From CAYYAQ01 sp964469555 (lineage in GTDB: Bacteria > Planctomycetota > UBA1135 > UBA2386): a stretch of DNA of 18,662 nucleotides. Shown in pieces: positions 8,599 through 17,147 of the stretch (position 1 is its first letter; every line of letters starts with the position of its first letter). The notes under the pieces were generated by a model, which saw nothing but the letters and a program-made list of their open reading frames with translations, did no database searches and was not told the origin of the DNA. Made by a program: the position numbers and the translations under genes. The stretch covers positions 1-18,662 of the forward strand of contig CAYYAQ010000103.1 of assembly GCA_964469555.1 (NCBI GenBank), given 5' to 3'.

Positions 8599-9060
8599 CT
8601 ACCGCCGCTCAAGCCGCGCAGACGGGTCCACGTCGGCCATCAACTTCCCCAGCTTGCTGAGGCTGATCTGCCGCTGACCGTTCGACTGGAGTCCTCCAGC
8701 GGCGTCCCAGGCCGGCTTGCCCGGTCCGTTGAACTCCTCCTCGAACGAACCGTCACGCTTCAGCCGAAGAACGAGCAAGTGATCCGGTTCGGATCGGAGC
8801 CCCACACCCTTCGCCTGAGTTGCCTTGATCTGAACGAGTGTGCCGTCAGCGGCCTTCGCGTCATGCTTCTCGTGTGAAGGCGGAAGAAGTTCGAGTTCGT
8901 AGGCATGTGCGGCGAGGACTTCTCCGATGCTTCCGACGGGATGCCCATCGGGCGTGAACGGACGACCTGGGAACAGCCGCTCAAGCTCATCAACGATGGC
9001 GTAAAGGCGGCGCATGAGGGCGGGGACTTTGTCCGTTGGAGTAGGTGTAGTGTCGTCCAT
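8599..9060 (-). CDS. DUF6998-type protein, possibly PD-(D/E)XK nuclease-like
   Basis: The start at 9060 (153 residues) is chosen because the matching region begins soon after it; the frame extends to an ATG at 9213, but those extra 51 residues look like non-coding translation. It resembles the family I know as DUF6998: LYAIVDELERLFPGRPFTPDG (residues 19-39), GSIGEVLAAHAYEL (43-56), a HDAKAADGTLVQIKAT block (66-81), LRSEPDHLLVLRL (88-100) and FNGPG (110-114). The spacing of Glu47, Asp67 and Gln77-x-Lys79 resembles the E...D...(E/Q)xK core of restriction-type nucleases. That is a pattern reading and not a proven fold. There is no signal peptide, so it is cytoplasmic, unlike its neighbours. No partner methylase or helicase is present. 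The gene lies 245 bases upstream of the DUF4091 gene on the same strand. Confidence 0.72.
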   Translation of the reverse strand: MDDTTPTPTDKVPALMRRLYAIVDELERLFPGRPFTPDGHPVGSIGEVLAAHAYELELLPPSHEKHDAKAADGTLVQIKATQAKGVGLRSEPDHLLVLRLKRDGSFEEEFNGPGKPAWDAAGGLQSNGQRQISLSKLGKLMADVDPSARLERR

Positions 9061-9115
9061 GCCAGTCGAGCCGTTGACTTCATCTTCTGCGAATCCGGTA
9101 GTCCCTACACTACAC
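9045..9115. repeat. 9-bp inverted repeat around the DUF6998 start codon
   Basis: GTGTAGTGT at 9045-9053 and its exact complement ACACTACAC at 9107-9115 flank the start codon of the DUF6998 gene at 9060, with 53 bases between the arms. One arm lies in codons 3-6 and the other about 50 bases upstream. It could be an operator or a chance match in a short interval; nothing else supports regulation here. Confidence 0.25.
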
Positions 9116-9369
9116 AAGTTGTTGCAAGGCAACGCTCTCTTCGGCGTGCGTGCGCTCTCGCCAGACACCCTCGTCCCCAGGCGATCGGGCTCCCCGGATG
9201 GCAACGCCGCCAAGGCGTTTCGACAAACCGAAACAAGCGACGTTCGGATACAGGCTACACTCGGCGGAGCAGCGACGAAACAAGCCCCCTTCCGGGTGGA
9301 TGAAGATCCGGTACCGACGTTAGCACCAGTTGCTGCCCCCTGCTACTCAACCCTCTCGGAGACCCCCGC
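9061..9369. other. Divergent intergenic region between DUF6998 and CotH genes
   Basis: This 309-base interval separates two divergent genes and must carry both promoters. It contains the upstream arm of the inverted repeat at 9107-9115 and the ribosome binding site of the CotH gene at 9358-9362. Open frames that cross it have no recognisable protein features. I see no RNA gene and no clear -35/-10 pair. Confidence 0.5.
9358..9362 (+). promoter_or_regulatory. Ribosome binding site of the CotH gene
   Basis: GGAGA ends 7 bases before the ATG at 9370, which opens directly into a signal peptide. It supports that start. Most other genes in the window have no comparable site. Confidence 0.55.
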
Positions 9370-11748
9370 ATGATCAAGCTAGCCCTCGCCTTCTTCCTCG
9401 CCGCCGCGAGTGCGCTCTCGGCTCAAGGCAAGACTCCCGACTTCTACGACCTCGATACCGTTCGTGAGATCAGGCTCTACTTCAAGCAGAGCAACTACTG
9501 GACTCTGCTGAAGAACAACTACAGCTCGAAGACCAACATCGAGGCCGACATGAAGGTCGACGGCGTGACCTACTCGCGGGTTGGCGTGCGCTTCCGCGGC
9601 AACACCTCCTACCGCCGGCTGCCCCCTGGCTCGGAGAAGGCCGGCTTCAACATCGAGACGGATGCCTTCATCGCGGATCAGGAGATCTACGGCTACCACA
9701 GCCTCAACCTGAACAATGGCATGCACGACCCGACGTTCTGTCGCGAGGTCATCATGTATCAGATCTGCCGCCGCTATATGTGCGCGCCGAAGGCCAACTT
9801 CGTCAAGGTCTACCTCAACGATGCCTATTGGGGCGTCTACATCAACGTCCAGCAGCCGAACAAGGACATGATGAAGGAGTGGTTTCGGACCAACGACGGC
9901 AACCGCTACCGCGGCGCACCGAGTGGCGGTCAGCACTGGCGCGCGGGCCTGGTCTATCTCGGCTCGACGCCAGCCAGCTACAGCACCGCCTACGAATTCA
10001 AGCAGGGCGACGGCACCGACCTCGTCAACCTGATCACGGTGCTCAACCAGACGGCGTCGAACCAGCTGCTGACCGCGTTGCCGAAGGTGTGGAGTATCGA
10101 CCAGGGTTACTGGTACTGCATATGCATGAACATCATGCTGCAGACCGACAGCTACATCGGCTCGGGCAAGGATCACTTCCTCTACCACGACGAGGTGCAC
10201 GACACCTTCCATATCTTCCCGTTCGACGTCAATGAGAGTCTCGGTGGTGAAGGACAAGGTAACCCGAATATGAGCCCGTTCTACAACACCACGAATGCGC
10301 AAAAGCCGATCCTCACCCGCACGCTGCCGCTCGGCGACATGCGGGCGCGCTACGTCGCGCACTACCGCACGGTCCTAGAAGAGAGCTTCAGCTGGAAAGA
10401 GATCGGCGGCCTCGTCGCGAAGTACCAGGCGATGATCGCCAAGGACGTCGCTGCGGACACCAAGAAACTCTATCCGACGTCGGCCTTTACCAGCAACGTG
10501 ACCACAGACTATCGCGCCCCCGGATCGCGTAACCCGATCAAGGGTCTGAAGCCACTCGTCGACGCCCGCGTCGCCTACCTCAAGGGCCTGACGACGTTCA
10601 GGGCGACCAAGGCCGTGGCATCAAACCTCAAGCACACGCCGGCGGCGCCGGGCAGCACGCAGACCGTGTACATCACCGCCAAGGTCAGCGGCGCAACGAA
10701 GGTCAACATGTACCACCGCGTCACCGGCCCGTTCAAGACGGTGACGATGCTCGACGACGGCAGGAATGGTGACGGTGGCGCCAACGATGGCGTCTACGGT
10801 GCTCCCATCGCAGCCGCGGCCGGCGGAACGCGGATGGATTACTACGTCAGCGCGACGACCAGCGCCGGTGAACTCACGTTCTTGCCGAGCAACGCCGAGT
10901 TCGAGGCTCCCTACTACATCGTCCAGCACCCGACCGGCGTCTCCCCAATCGTGATCAACGAGGTTCTCGCCAAGAACAACAACGGGATCAAGGACGAGGC
11001 CGGCGAGCGCGAGGATTGGGTCGAACTGCACAACACGTCGGCCGCGGCCGTCGCGGTCAGCGGGATGTACATCACCGACAAGTACGACAACCCGACCAAG
11101 TGGAAGATCCCCGTGGGCTACACCCTGGCCGGCGGTGGCTCGCTCACCATCTGGTGCGACGAAGACGGCATCCAGGGGCCGCTGCACGCCAACTTCAAGC
11201 TCAGCAGCTCCGGTGAGTCCGTGATGCTGTTCGCCACCGACGGCAAGACCTTGCTGGGTAACTTGACCTTCGGCCCCCAGCAGGCAGACATCTCGACCGG
11301 GCGTCTGCTCGATCAGAACAGCTTCCCGCAGGTGACGTTCATGCAGCCGACTCCGGGCAAGAAGAACTTCACGGGCGCAGGCGGCACCCGTCTCTACTCG
11401 GCGCTCGACTCGACGACCCTGCCGATCGGGCTCAGCCTCGGTGGCACGCCCAAGGTCGGCACGGGCGCGTCGATCGACATCAAGGGCGCAACCGCAAACA
11501 GCAACGTGCTGTTGATGCTCTCGCCGAGTGGCGGCTACCTGCCGTTCCTCGATGGCACGACCATCTTGCTCGGCCCGATACCGGCGCACGTTGTCATTCC
11601 GACGAATGGTTCTGGTGCGGCGAGCGTCAACGTGACGATTCCGAACACGATCGGGCTGCCTGGTGTTCCCCACTACATGCAGGTGATCGGCGTGTCGGGA
11701 GCGTCGCTCATCGCCTCGAACGCGATGGAAGTAATCGTCTACAAGTAG
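9370..11748 (+). CDS. Secreted CotH kinase-domain protein with lamin-tail and C-terminal beta domains
   Basis: A 792-residue secreted protein. The signal peptide is residues 1-19 (cleaved after ALSAQ). Residues 28-345 form a CotH kinase-like domain (Pfam PF08757). It has RFRGNTS (75-80), the usual early glycine-rich strand, then YHSLNLNNG (109-117), YWGVYINVQ (153-161) and HFLYHDEVHDTFHIFPFDVNES (269-290). Asp286 in the FPFDVNES segment is the expected metal ligand. Residues 425-520 resemble a fibronectin-like domain with an acidic, calcium-like DDGRNGDGGANDGVYG loop (462-477). Residues 525-665 are a lamin-tail domain (VINEVLAKN, EDWVELHN, FKLSSSGESVMLF). Residues 670-792 form a further beta domain ending in SNAMEVIVYK. 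CotH in Bacillus phosphorylates spore coat proteins. Here the protein is extracellular, so the ATP source and target are unclear, and some exported family members may act differently. A hairpin follows the stop. Confidence 0.9.
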   Translation: MIKLALAFFLAAASALSAQGKTPDFYDLDTVREIRLYFKQSNYWTLLKNNYSSKTNIEADMKVDGVTYSRVGVRFRGNTSYRRLPPGSEKAGFNIETDAFIADQEIYGYHSLNLNNGMHDPTFCREVIMYQICRRYMCAPKANFVKVYLNDAYWGVYINVQQPNKDMMKEWFRTNDGNRYRGAPSGGQHWRAGLVYLGSTPASYSTAYEFKQGDGTDLVNLITVLNQTASNQLLTALPKVWSIDQGYWYCICMNIMLQTDSYIGSGKDHFLYHDEVHDTFHIFPFDVNESLGGEGQGNPNMSPFYNTTNAQKPILTRTLPLGDMRARYVAHYRTVLEESFSWKEIGGLVAKYQAMIAKDVAADTKKLYPTSAFTSNVTTDYRAPGSRNPIKGLKPLVDARVAYLKGLTTFRATKAVASNLKHTPAAPGSTQTVYITAKVSGATKVNMYHRVTGPFKTVTMLDDGRNGDGGANDGVYGAPIAAAAGGTRMDYYVSATTSAGELTFLPSNAEFEAPYYIVQHPTGVSPIVINEVLAKNNNGIKDEAGEREDWVELHNTSAAAVAVSGMYITDKYDNPTKWKIPVGYTLAGGGSLTIWCDEDGIQGPLHANFKLSSSGESVMLFATDGKTLLGNLTFGPQQADISTGRLLDQNSFPQVTFMQPTPGKKNFTGAGGTRLYSALDSTTLPIGLSLGGTPKVGTGASIDIKGATANSNVLLMLSPSGGYLPFLDGTTILLGPIPAHVVIPTNGSGAASVNVTIPNTIGLPGVPHYMQVIGVSGASLIASNAMEVIVYK

Positions 11749-11785
11749 ACGATGGCAGAGACTTCCCGCTCTGAGTAGACAGATC

Positions 11786-11818
11786 CTCGGGCCGCGCCGG
11801 CAGTCGGTGCGGCCCGAG
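11786..11818 (+). terminator. Hairpin terminator after the CotH gene
   Basis: The arms CTCGGGCCGC (11786-11795) and GCGGCCCGAG (11809-11818) are perfect complements. The loop can pair further (11796-11799 with 11805-11808, one G-U), giving about 14 pairs around a 5-base loop. A short TTTG run follows at 11819-11822. It lies 38 bases past the CotH stop. The T tract is weak, so termination strength is uncertain. Confidence 0.6.
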
Positions 11819-11884
11819 TTTGAATCTGGCCTTGCCGGCCGCTCCTCTTGGTCGGACTAGGCGATTCGCAATGCGGCCTTCGTT

Positions 11885-12223
11885 GTGAACATGATCCCAA
11901 CGTGGACCGCGAAGACAGCCGCCATCTCCGGCCTCGCCTTGCTGAATCTCGCAGCTCTGCGAAGCCCGGCCGCGTTCGGCGACTACGTCACGATCGGAAC
12001 GCCATGGCTGCTGGCCCTCATCAGCAGCGATGCGCGCGGGCGCAGAGGATTCCTCTGGTTGCTCGTGGGTTCGTGGATCCTCCTCTTCGTCTGCCCAGAT
12101 GTGTTTCCTCTCGGTGACTTCGCTCCCAGGACCTTCTCCTTCGTCATCACGATCGCGGAGACGGCCTTGGTCGTCGCGATCAACACCTGGATCCTGTTCC
12201 GCCGCGAACCGCCGGAGGAATAG
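11885..12223 (+). CDS. Small membrane protein of unknown function
   Basis: A 112-residue protein starting at GTG 11885, or at ATG 11891 two codons later. Hydrophobic segments lie near residues 12-27, 35-47, 57-71 and 85-106, separated by short charged turns (SDARGRR, RREPPEE). This gives three or four membrane spans and a charged cytoplasmic tail. I do not recognise a family. It lies between the CotH hairpin and the MFS transporter on the same strand, with 68 bases to the transporter start, so it could be co-transcribed with the transporter. Codon use matches the neighbours and the frame looks coding. Confidence 0.6.
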   Translation: MNMIPTWTAKTAAISGLALLNLAALRSPAAFGDYVTIGTPWLLALISSDARGRRGFLWLLVGSWILLFVCPDVFPLGDFAPRTFSFVITIAETALVVAINTWILFRREPPEE

Positions 12224-12291
12224 AGCATCAGGGGAGCAGCATTGCGATACGGCGAGTGACCCGGACTCGATTTGCCGTAGCCTTGCAGGCG

Positions 12292-13632
12292 ATGACGACG
12301 ACCGCCACCCCTGACACGTCCGCCCATTCCAGCCGAAACAAGACGCTGCTGCTGGTCATCAGCTGTCTGGCCTACGCGACGATTGGGTTCCACTTCAGCA
12401 TCCGCACCAGCATCGCAGGTGACCTGGAAACGCTCTTCGCCGCGACCGATCCGGTCCACGCCGCCGAATTGGTTGGCAGCGCCCTGGGCATCGCGTTCCT
12501 CGGCTACGGCATCACCATCCTGATCATCAGCCCACTGATCGACGCCCTGGGTATGGGGTGGCTGATGAAACTGTCGGGCGCACTGATCGCAATCGGCAGC
12601 GTGGTAGTGCTGATGGCGGATCAGGTCGACCCAGATCGCCTGTACGCAGTCGTCTGGACAGGCACGTTGCTGGTCGGACTGGGCTGGGGGCTGGTGGACA
12701 CCAACACCAATCCGCTGGTCGCAGGGCTCTATCCACAGGATCGAACCCACAAGCTGAACGTGATCCACGCATGGTGGCCCGCGGGCATCGTGCTGGGTGG
12801 CCTGGCAGGGCTGGCGCTGGGAGAAATGGATGCTACGTGGCAAACGAAGCTCACCGTCGCGATCGTCCCAGCCGTGGCCCTCGCTGCCATGTGCTTCATG
12901 GTGAAGTTCCCGCTGACCGAACGTGCAGCAGCGGGTGTGAGCTTCGGCGAGATGTTCAGGGAGATCTTGCGCCGACCGATGTTCTTCGTGTGGTTCTTCT
13001 GCATCTGGATCACCGCGACCGCGGAGCTCGCGCCTGGGCAGTGGGTAGACATGGCGCTGACGCGAACCGTGGGCATGCGTGGGATCTGGCTGCTGATCTA
13101 CATCAGCGGATTGATGTTCGTGATGCGCCACTTCGCAGGGACCTTGGCGCACAAGTTCTCGCCGGTGGGACTGCTCTGGATCTCCTGCTTCCTGGCCTCG
13201 ATCGGTCTGTGGTGGCTGAGCGAAGCAAACAGTCCCTTGACCGGAATGCTGGCGGCGACCCTCTGGGGTACCGGCGTCTGCTTCATGTGGCCCACGATCC
13301 TGGCCACCGTGAATGACCGCTATCCGCGGGCAGGCGCGCTGGGACTCGGGCTCATGGGATTCGGTGCCATGCTGGCGATCTACTTGTTCCTGCCGATCAT
13401 GGGCCGGGTCTACGACGACACGAAAATCGAGACGGCAGGAGGTGACGACGCCTTCAAGGCCCTGGAGGGCGAGGAACTCGAGGCCGTGCTCGCCACCGCT
13501 TCACAGGCTTCCTTCCAGGCCGTGGCGGTTCTTCCAGCCCTGCTGCTGGCCGTCTTCGGCGTCATCTGGATCTACGACAAGATGAAGGGGGTCCAGATCG
13601 AGATGCTCGGTGCCGAGGACGAGGGACAGTGA
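12292..13632 (+). CDS. Major facilitator superfamily transporter
   Basis: A 446-residue inner-membrane carrier with about 12 hydrophobic segments in two halves split by a charged loop (FPLTERAAAGVSFGEMFREILRRP). The start at ATG 12292 gives a short polar N-terminus before the first span (TLLLVISCLAYATIGF); a GTG at 12256 would add 12 residues with no gain. The segment DTNTNPLVAGLYPQDRTHKLNVIHAWWPAG resembles the N-terminal half of fucose-permease-like (FHS) members of the superfamily, which have a KLN(x)HAW/F motif here. The C-terminal half has WPTILATVNDRYPRAGALGLGLMGFGAM, also usual in that group. The substrate cannot be read from sequence. A sugar or nucleoside released by the hydrolases upstream is possible but inferred only from context. 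Confidence 0.85.
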   Translation: MTTTATPDTSAHSSRNKTLLLVISCLAYATIGFHFSIRTSIAGDLETLFAATDPVHAAELVGSALGIAFLGYGITILIISPLIDALGMGWLMKLSGALIAIGSVVVLMADQVDPDRLYAVVWTGTLLVGLGWGLVDTNTNPLVAGLYPQDRTHKLNVIHAWWPAGIVLGGLAGLALGEMDATWQTKLTVAIVPAVALAAMCFMVKFPLTERAAAGVSFGEMFREILRRPMFFVWFFCIWITATAELAPGQWVDMALTRTVGMRGIWLLIYISGLMFVMRHFAGTLAHKFSPVGLLWISCFLASIGLWWLSEANSPLTGMLAATLWGTGVCFMWPTILATVNDRYPRAGALGLGLMGFGAMLAIYLFLPIMGRVYDDTKIETAGGDDAFKALEGEELEAVLATASQASFQAVAVLPALLLAVFGVIWIYDKMKGVQIEMLGAEDEGQ

Positions 13633-13735
13633 CGACCGGCCCCGACCTGTCCGCTCGCAGCTACGATGTCCCGCGTCGCACCGGATCCATCCCGCACGAA
13701 GATCCAAGAAAGACCCTCGACGGCAGCTCTGCAGC

Positions 13736-16207
13736 ATGAAGTTGATCATGAAACACCTCGCCTACGCTCCCTTTCTCGTCGGACTCGCCCTGGCCGCACC
13801 GGTTGGAAGTCAAAGCCCCTCGACCCCAACGCCGACGCCGAACCGACAGGACGCCGCGAGCGCCAACGAGGAAGCTGAGAAGAAGAAGCTCCTCGCCGTC
13901 TTCACCCAACAGAATCACCACTTCACGCCGGCGACGCGCCGGGCCTGGATGTCCTACGCAAAGGCCATCGCCAAGGCGGACCTGGCCAGGATGGGGAAGT
14001 CCGTGCCGAAGGAGTTCCTCTTGTGGATCGACAGCGATCCCGAGATGGAGGCCGGGGTCTACGGCGCAAGAAGCCGCGCCGCCGAGATCATCCTCATGCT
14101 CTATTCGCTGCGCATGGACATGGGCATCGAGGACTTCCGCCACTATCGCCAACTCGCATTGGCGACGGCCATCGTCTACCACGACCAAGGATCGGAAGCC
14201 GACGTCTCGAAGCGCCCGCCGCTAGAGCTCGCCATCGGCGGAGACCCGCGTCGTCCCGTCAACACCAGGGACCCGAATCGAAAGCTCGACAAGTTCGACC
14301 ACGTCATCAACTTCCTCGCGGATCGGAAGATCAAGGGAAAGCCTCTGACGATGAGAGGCGAGAAGGCGAAGAATCCCATGGCGACCGAGCGCACGTTGAT
14401 CGCGGCCGACGTGATCGCCAGCACCGAGCTGCAAGGGGAGTTCAACGAGTACATGGCCGCCAAGGGCTTCCCGGTCGACATCGACTGCGGCGACCAGGTG
14501 GTGCACCTGAAGAGCAAGGCGGCGGTGAAAGGCGAGCGTCGCACCAAGATCAGGGCCGCGTTCGAGTTCTTCAAAGCAGCGTATGAAGCCAAGGGCCTCC
14601 TCCCGAAGGAACGAGACCCGACTCCCACGCCCGGCGAGATCTGCGTCTACCTCGTCCGCAACGACAAGTACCGGCGCGCAAATCCTCCAGCGAAGAAGAG
14701 CAAGGCCTTCTACTTCCCGCTCGCTTCCCCTTGGCCGACGATGACGCTGCTGGTCGAGAACAAGCAGTCTCTCCGGGAGCGCGAGGAACGCTGGCAGGCC
14801 TACCGAGACCGCGGCACGTTCGTCACCTACGGCGAGTACATCGGCGGGATCGCCCAGCAGTTCGACATGCAGTCGGCGCGGCGGTTGTCCCCGCACCCGT
14901 TCACCTACGGCACGATTCAGATGATGCTGAAGGACGGCGGAGTCTGCGGCGCCATGGCCAACATCTCCGTGCGATCACGCATCACCGTCGGCATTCCTGC
15001 CTGCACCGCGGGGCAACCCGGTCACTGCGCGTTGATCTTCTTTCACTTCGACAAGAAGACAGGGAAGTACGATTGCAGGGGCGGGCAGTACGTCTCCGGT
15101 GGACACGACAAGACCTCTCCCCACGGCGGCTTCTATTTCGGCAACCCGAAGAAACAGACCATCAAGCGCCGGGGCAAGACGCGGGTCCAGTACCCCCGCC
15201 ATCCCATGGTCTACCACCGAAGCGTGTCCTTCGCCGTGAACCACGGCATGGCGTCCTTCATGGACTCCACCATGGCCTTCCACCTCTACCACCTGTTGCC
15301 GGAGGCACTCCGACAACAACGAGGACCAGGACTCCTGGTCGACGGCTTGCGCGTCAACCCGTTCAACATCATTCTCGTCGATGCTGCACAGGACGCCGCG
15401 AAGACTCCGACTGAGCTGCTGCGCTTCCAGGAGTCCTTCGCCGAGGTCCTCGCTGTCGCAAAGCAGAAGGGCGGTGCGAGTGCCGAGGCTCTCTACCCGG
15501 AGTTCTTCAAGACCCGGATGTTCCGGAAGCTGGCCAAGATGCCAGTTCCACAGAACAAGGCAAAGCGCGCAAAGGTCCTGGCCTATCTGGAGAAGGAGAA
15601 CCACACGTTCCCTGCTACCACCATTCAGTACCGGGTCGCCCAAAAAGGCATCGACGCAGAGCTGTCTCGAACGAAGCGTGCTTTCGAAGCTCAGCTGAAG
15701 GCGTTCTCGAAGAGCTCCCTTCGTGAGAACGACAAGAACGCCGAGGCGATGAGCCGGCTCATCAAGGCCACCGCTGGGTTCATCAAGAACAAGAAGGCGC
15801 GCCAACAATGGTCCTTCAGCATGTGGAAACTCGTCGCCGCCCAACCGCACTACTTCGGCAACCACCACAAGGTGAAGGTGCACCCGGCGTGGAAGCAGCT
15901 GCGGTCGGCCGCGAGGCAGAAGAAGCCTGCGGATCTGGAAGTCATGGCACCGACCATGAAACGCATGACTGCGGAGCTCTCCCGTTCCCTGAGAGGGAAG
16001 CGTCAGTTCGCCCAGTGCCGTGCGCTGGCCAGCCGCATCGCATCCGTGGCCACGGCGATCAAGGACAAGCCCGCGAAGACCAAGTGGCTGAAGTCTCTGC
16101 AAGCACTCATGAAGGGCAAGGAGACGATCGCAGCCAAGGGCCGCAAGAAGAAGCGGCGGGATCCCTGTTCGAGCACGATCGACAAGCTGATCACTGCCGC
16201 GGGTTGA
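13736..16207 (+). CDS. Large secreted transglutaminase-like protein
   Basis: An 823-residue protein. The start at ATG 13736 opens directly into a signal peptide (hydrophobic residues 8-22, then GSQSPS and a Pro/Thr-rich linker); the frame extends to 13610, but the extra residues overlap the MFS gene and are arginine/proline-rich non-coding sequence. A transglutaminase-like core lies at about 390-460: Cys404 in DGGVCGAMANIS, a GIPA strand at 419-422, His430 in GQPGHCAL, and Asp446 in TGKYDC. Spacings of 26 and 16 residues suit a Cys-His-Asp triad of this superfamily. Such folds make isopeptide bonds or cleave peptides. Residues 50-390 are mostly helical and charged and match nothing I know. 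The C-terminal 300 residues are lysine-rich and helical. The protein is probably extracytoplasmic. The target is unknown. Confidence 0.78.
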   Translation: MKLIMKHLAYAPFLVGLALAAPVGSQSPSTPTPTPNRQDAASANEEAEKKKLLAVFTQQNHHFTPATRRAWMSYAKAIAKADLARMGKSVPKEFLLWIDSDPEMEAGVYGARSRAAEIILMLYSLRMDMGIEDFRHYRQLALATAIVYHDQGSEADVSKRPPLELAIGGDPRRPVNTRDPNRKLDKFDHVINFLADRKIKGKPLTMRGEKAKNPMATERTLIAADVIASTELQGEFNEYMAAKGFPVDIDCGDQVVHLKSKAAVKGERRTKIRAAFEFFKAAYEAKGLLPKERDPTPTPGEICVYLVRNDKYRRANPPAKKSKAFYFPLASPWPTMTLLVENKQSLREREERWQAYRDRGTFVTYGEYIGGIAQQFDMQSARRLSPHPFTYGTIQMMLKDGGVCGAMANISVRSRITVGIPACTAGQPGHCALIFFHFDKKTGKYDCRGGQYVSGGHDKTSPHGGFYFGNPKKQTIKRRGKTRVQYPRHPMVYHRSVSFAVNHGMASFMDSTMAFHLYHLLPEALRQQRGPGLLVDGLRVNPFNIILVDAAQDAAKTPTELLRFQESFAEVLAVAKQKGGASAEALYPEFFKTRMFRKLAKMPVPQNKAKRAKVLAYLEKENHTFPATTIQYRVAQKGIDAELSRTKRAFEAQLKAFSKSSLRENDKNAEAMSRLIKATAGFIKNKKARQQWSFSMWKLVAAQPHYFGNHHKVKVHPAWKQLRSAARQKKPADLEVMAPTMKRMTAELSRSLRGKRQFAQCRALASRIASVATAIKDKPAKTKWLKSLQALMKGKETIAAKGRKKKRRDPCSSTIDKLITAAG

Positions 16208-16236
16208 TCGCGCTGCGGACTTCGGATGCGGGGACT

Positions 16237-16867
16237 CTACTTCTTGAAGTACGCGTGGCGGGGATCACCGGAGGAGAGCACGTAGGCCATGAAGTCCAGT
16301 AGCTCCCCCTTGTTGAACATGCTGACCAACATCGGAGGCATCTGGGATATGGCCGAGTGCTTTCGCGATTCGATCGCCGCGACCTTGACCACTGTCAAGC
16401 TGGTGGGGTTGTACGGGTCGGCCATCACCTTCAGCTCCGTCGGAGTCTCTTCGATGACCTGCCCCACCACTGCTGCCCCGTCCTTCAGGATAATCTCCGA
16501 GGATTGGTAGAACTGGTTGATGGCCTTGCTGGGCTCACTGATCGACTCGAAGATGTCCCCCGGCGAGAATCGATTGGCCAGACTGGAGAGGTCGGGACCG
16601 ACGAGTCCGCCTTCGCCGGTGTTGCTGTTCTTGGTAAGTCGCGCCGCGCCCCGGTCATTGCCGACGCCACCGTTCTGCCACTTCACCGAGAGCGGGATCG
16701 TCGGGTACTGGTCGTTGGGGTGCGCTGCAGCGGGCACGCCGCTGGAACTCGACCCGCTTCATCTCCGCCGGCGTGATCTATGCCGCGAGATGACCGGTGA
16801 CGAGAAGTGGGATGAGGCAGATGAAACGCTGGAATCGCCCAGTCGTCGACTTCTCGCGGCGGGACAT
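16237..16867 (-). pseudogene. Broken secreted haem-binding (cytochrome c-like) gene
   Basis: Three pieces of one gene can be joined on the minus strand. ATG at 16867-16865 opens a signal peptide (MSRREKST, then FICLIPLLVTGHLAA). An in-frame TAG follows at 16780-16778. The same frame resumes as ITPAEMKRVEFQRRARCSA, reaching a cysteine at 16729-16727 where a CxxCH haem motif is expected. The second Cys-His is missing. The following protein continues in another frame from HPND at about 16722 to the stop at 16237. That stretch has GLVGPDLSSLANRFS, SISEPSKAINQFYQSS, SQMPPML and LLDFMAYVLSSGDP, which is the planctomycete putative haem-binding domain (TIGR02603 type). A nonsense codon plus a frameshift at the haem site imply loss of function, unless these are sequencing errors. 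It converges on the transglutaminase-like gene. Confidence 0.72.
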
Positions 16868-17132
16868 ATGTGAATGACGGGTCATTGTTCTCCTTCAGTG
16901 GGTGAGACGTGGGTCCACTCATCAGCTGGGGGAAAGGAGCAGGACTTCGCCACGCAAAAACACGCCAGTCTCTGCGCAGCCGACCGCGCCGGAAGCCCTG
17001 GAAGTAATCGCACCGGCGCAGCTGCAGCGACCCGTGACTCGCCACAAATCGAGGCACGACGGGCTTGCTGATTCCGTCATACCACTTAGACTTCCTGGGC
17101 TGGCCGCGAAACACCCGCCGACCAGGTAATCC

Positions 17133-17138
17133 AAGGAG
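17133..17138 (+). promoter_or_regulatory. Ribosome binding site of the gene at 17148
   Basis: AAGGAG sits 9 bases before the ATG at 17148, the strongest Shine-Dalgarno match in the window. It fixes that start over other in-frame choices. Confidence 0.65.
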
Positions 17139-17147
17139 TTTTCGACG

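Noticed and set aside
9088..9110. A string resembling the 3' end of a tRNA (CGAATCCGGTAGTCCCTA), possibly an attachment site relic.
   Set aside because: The 5' side of the T stem does not pair, no D or anticodon arm folds upstream, and no second copy is seen in the window. A chance match is as likely.
13610..13735. N-terminal extension of the transglutaminase-like gene to an ATG at 13610.
   Set aside because: It overlaps the end of the MFS gene, is Arg/Pro-rich and would bury the signal peptide that begins at 13736.
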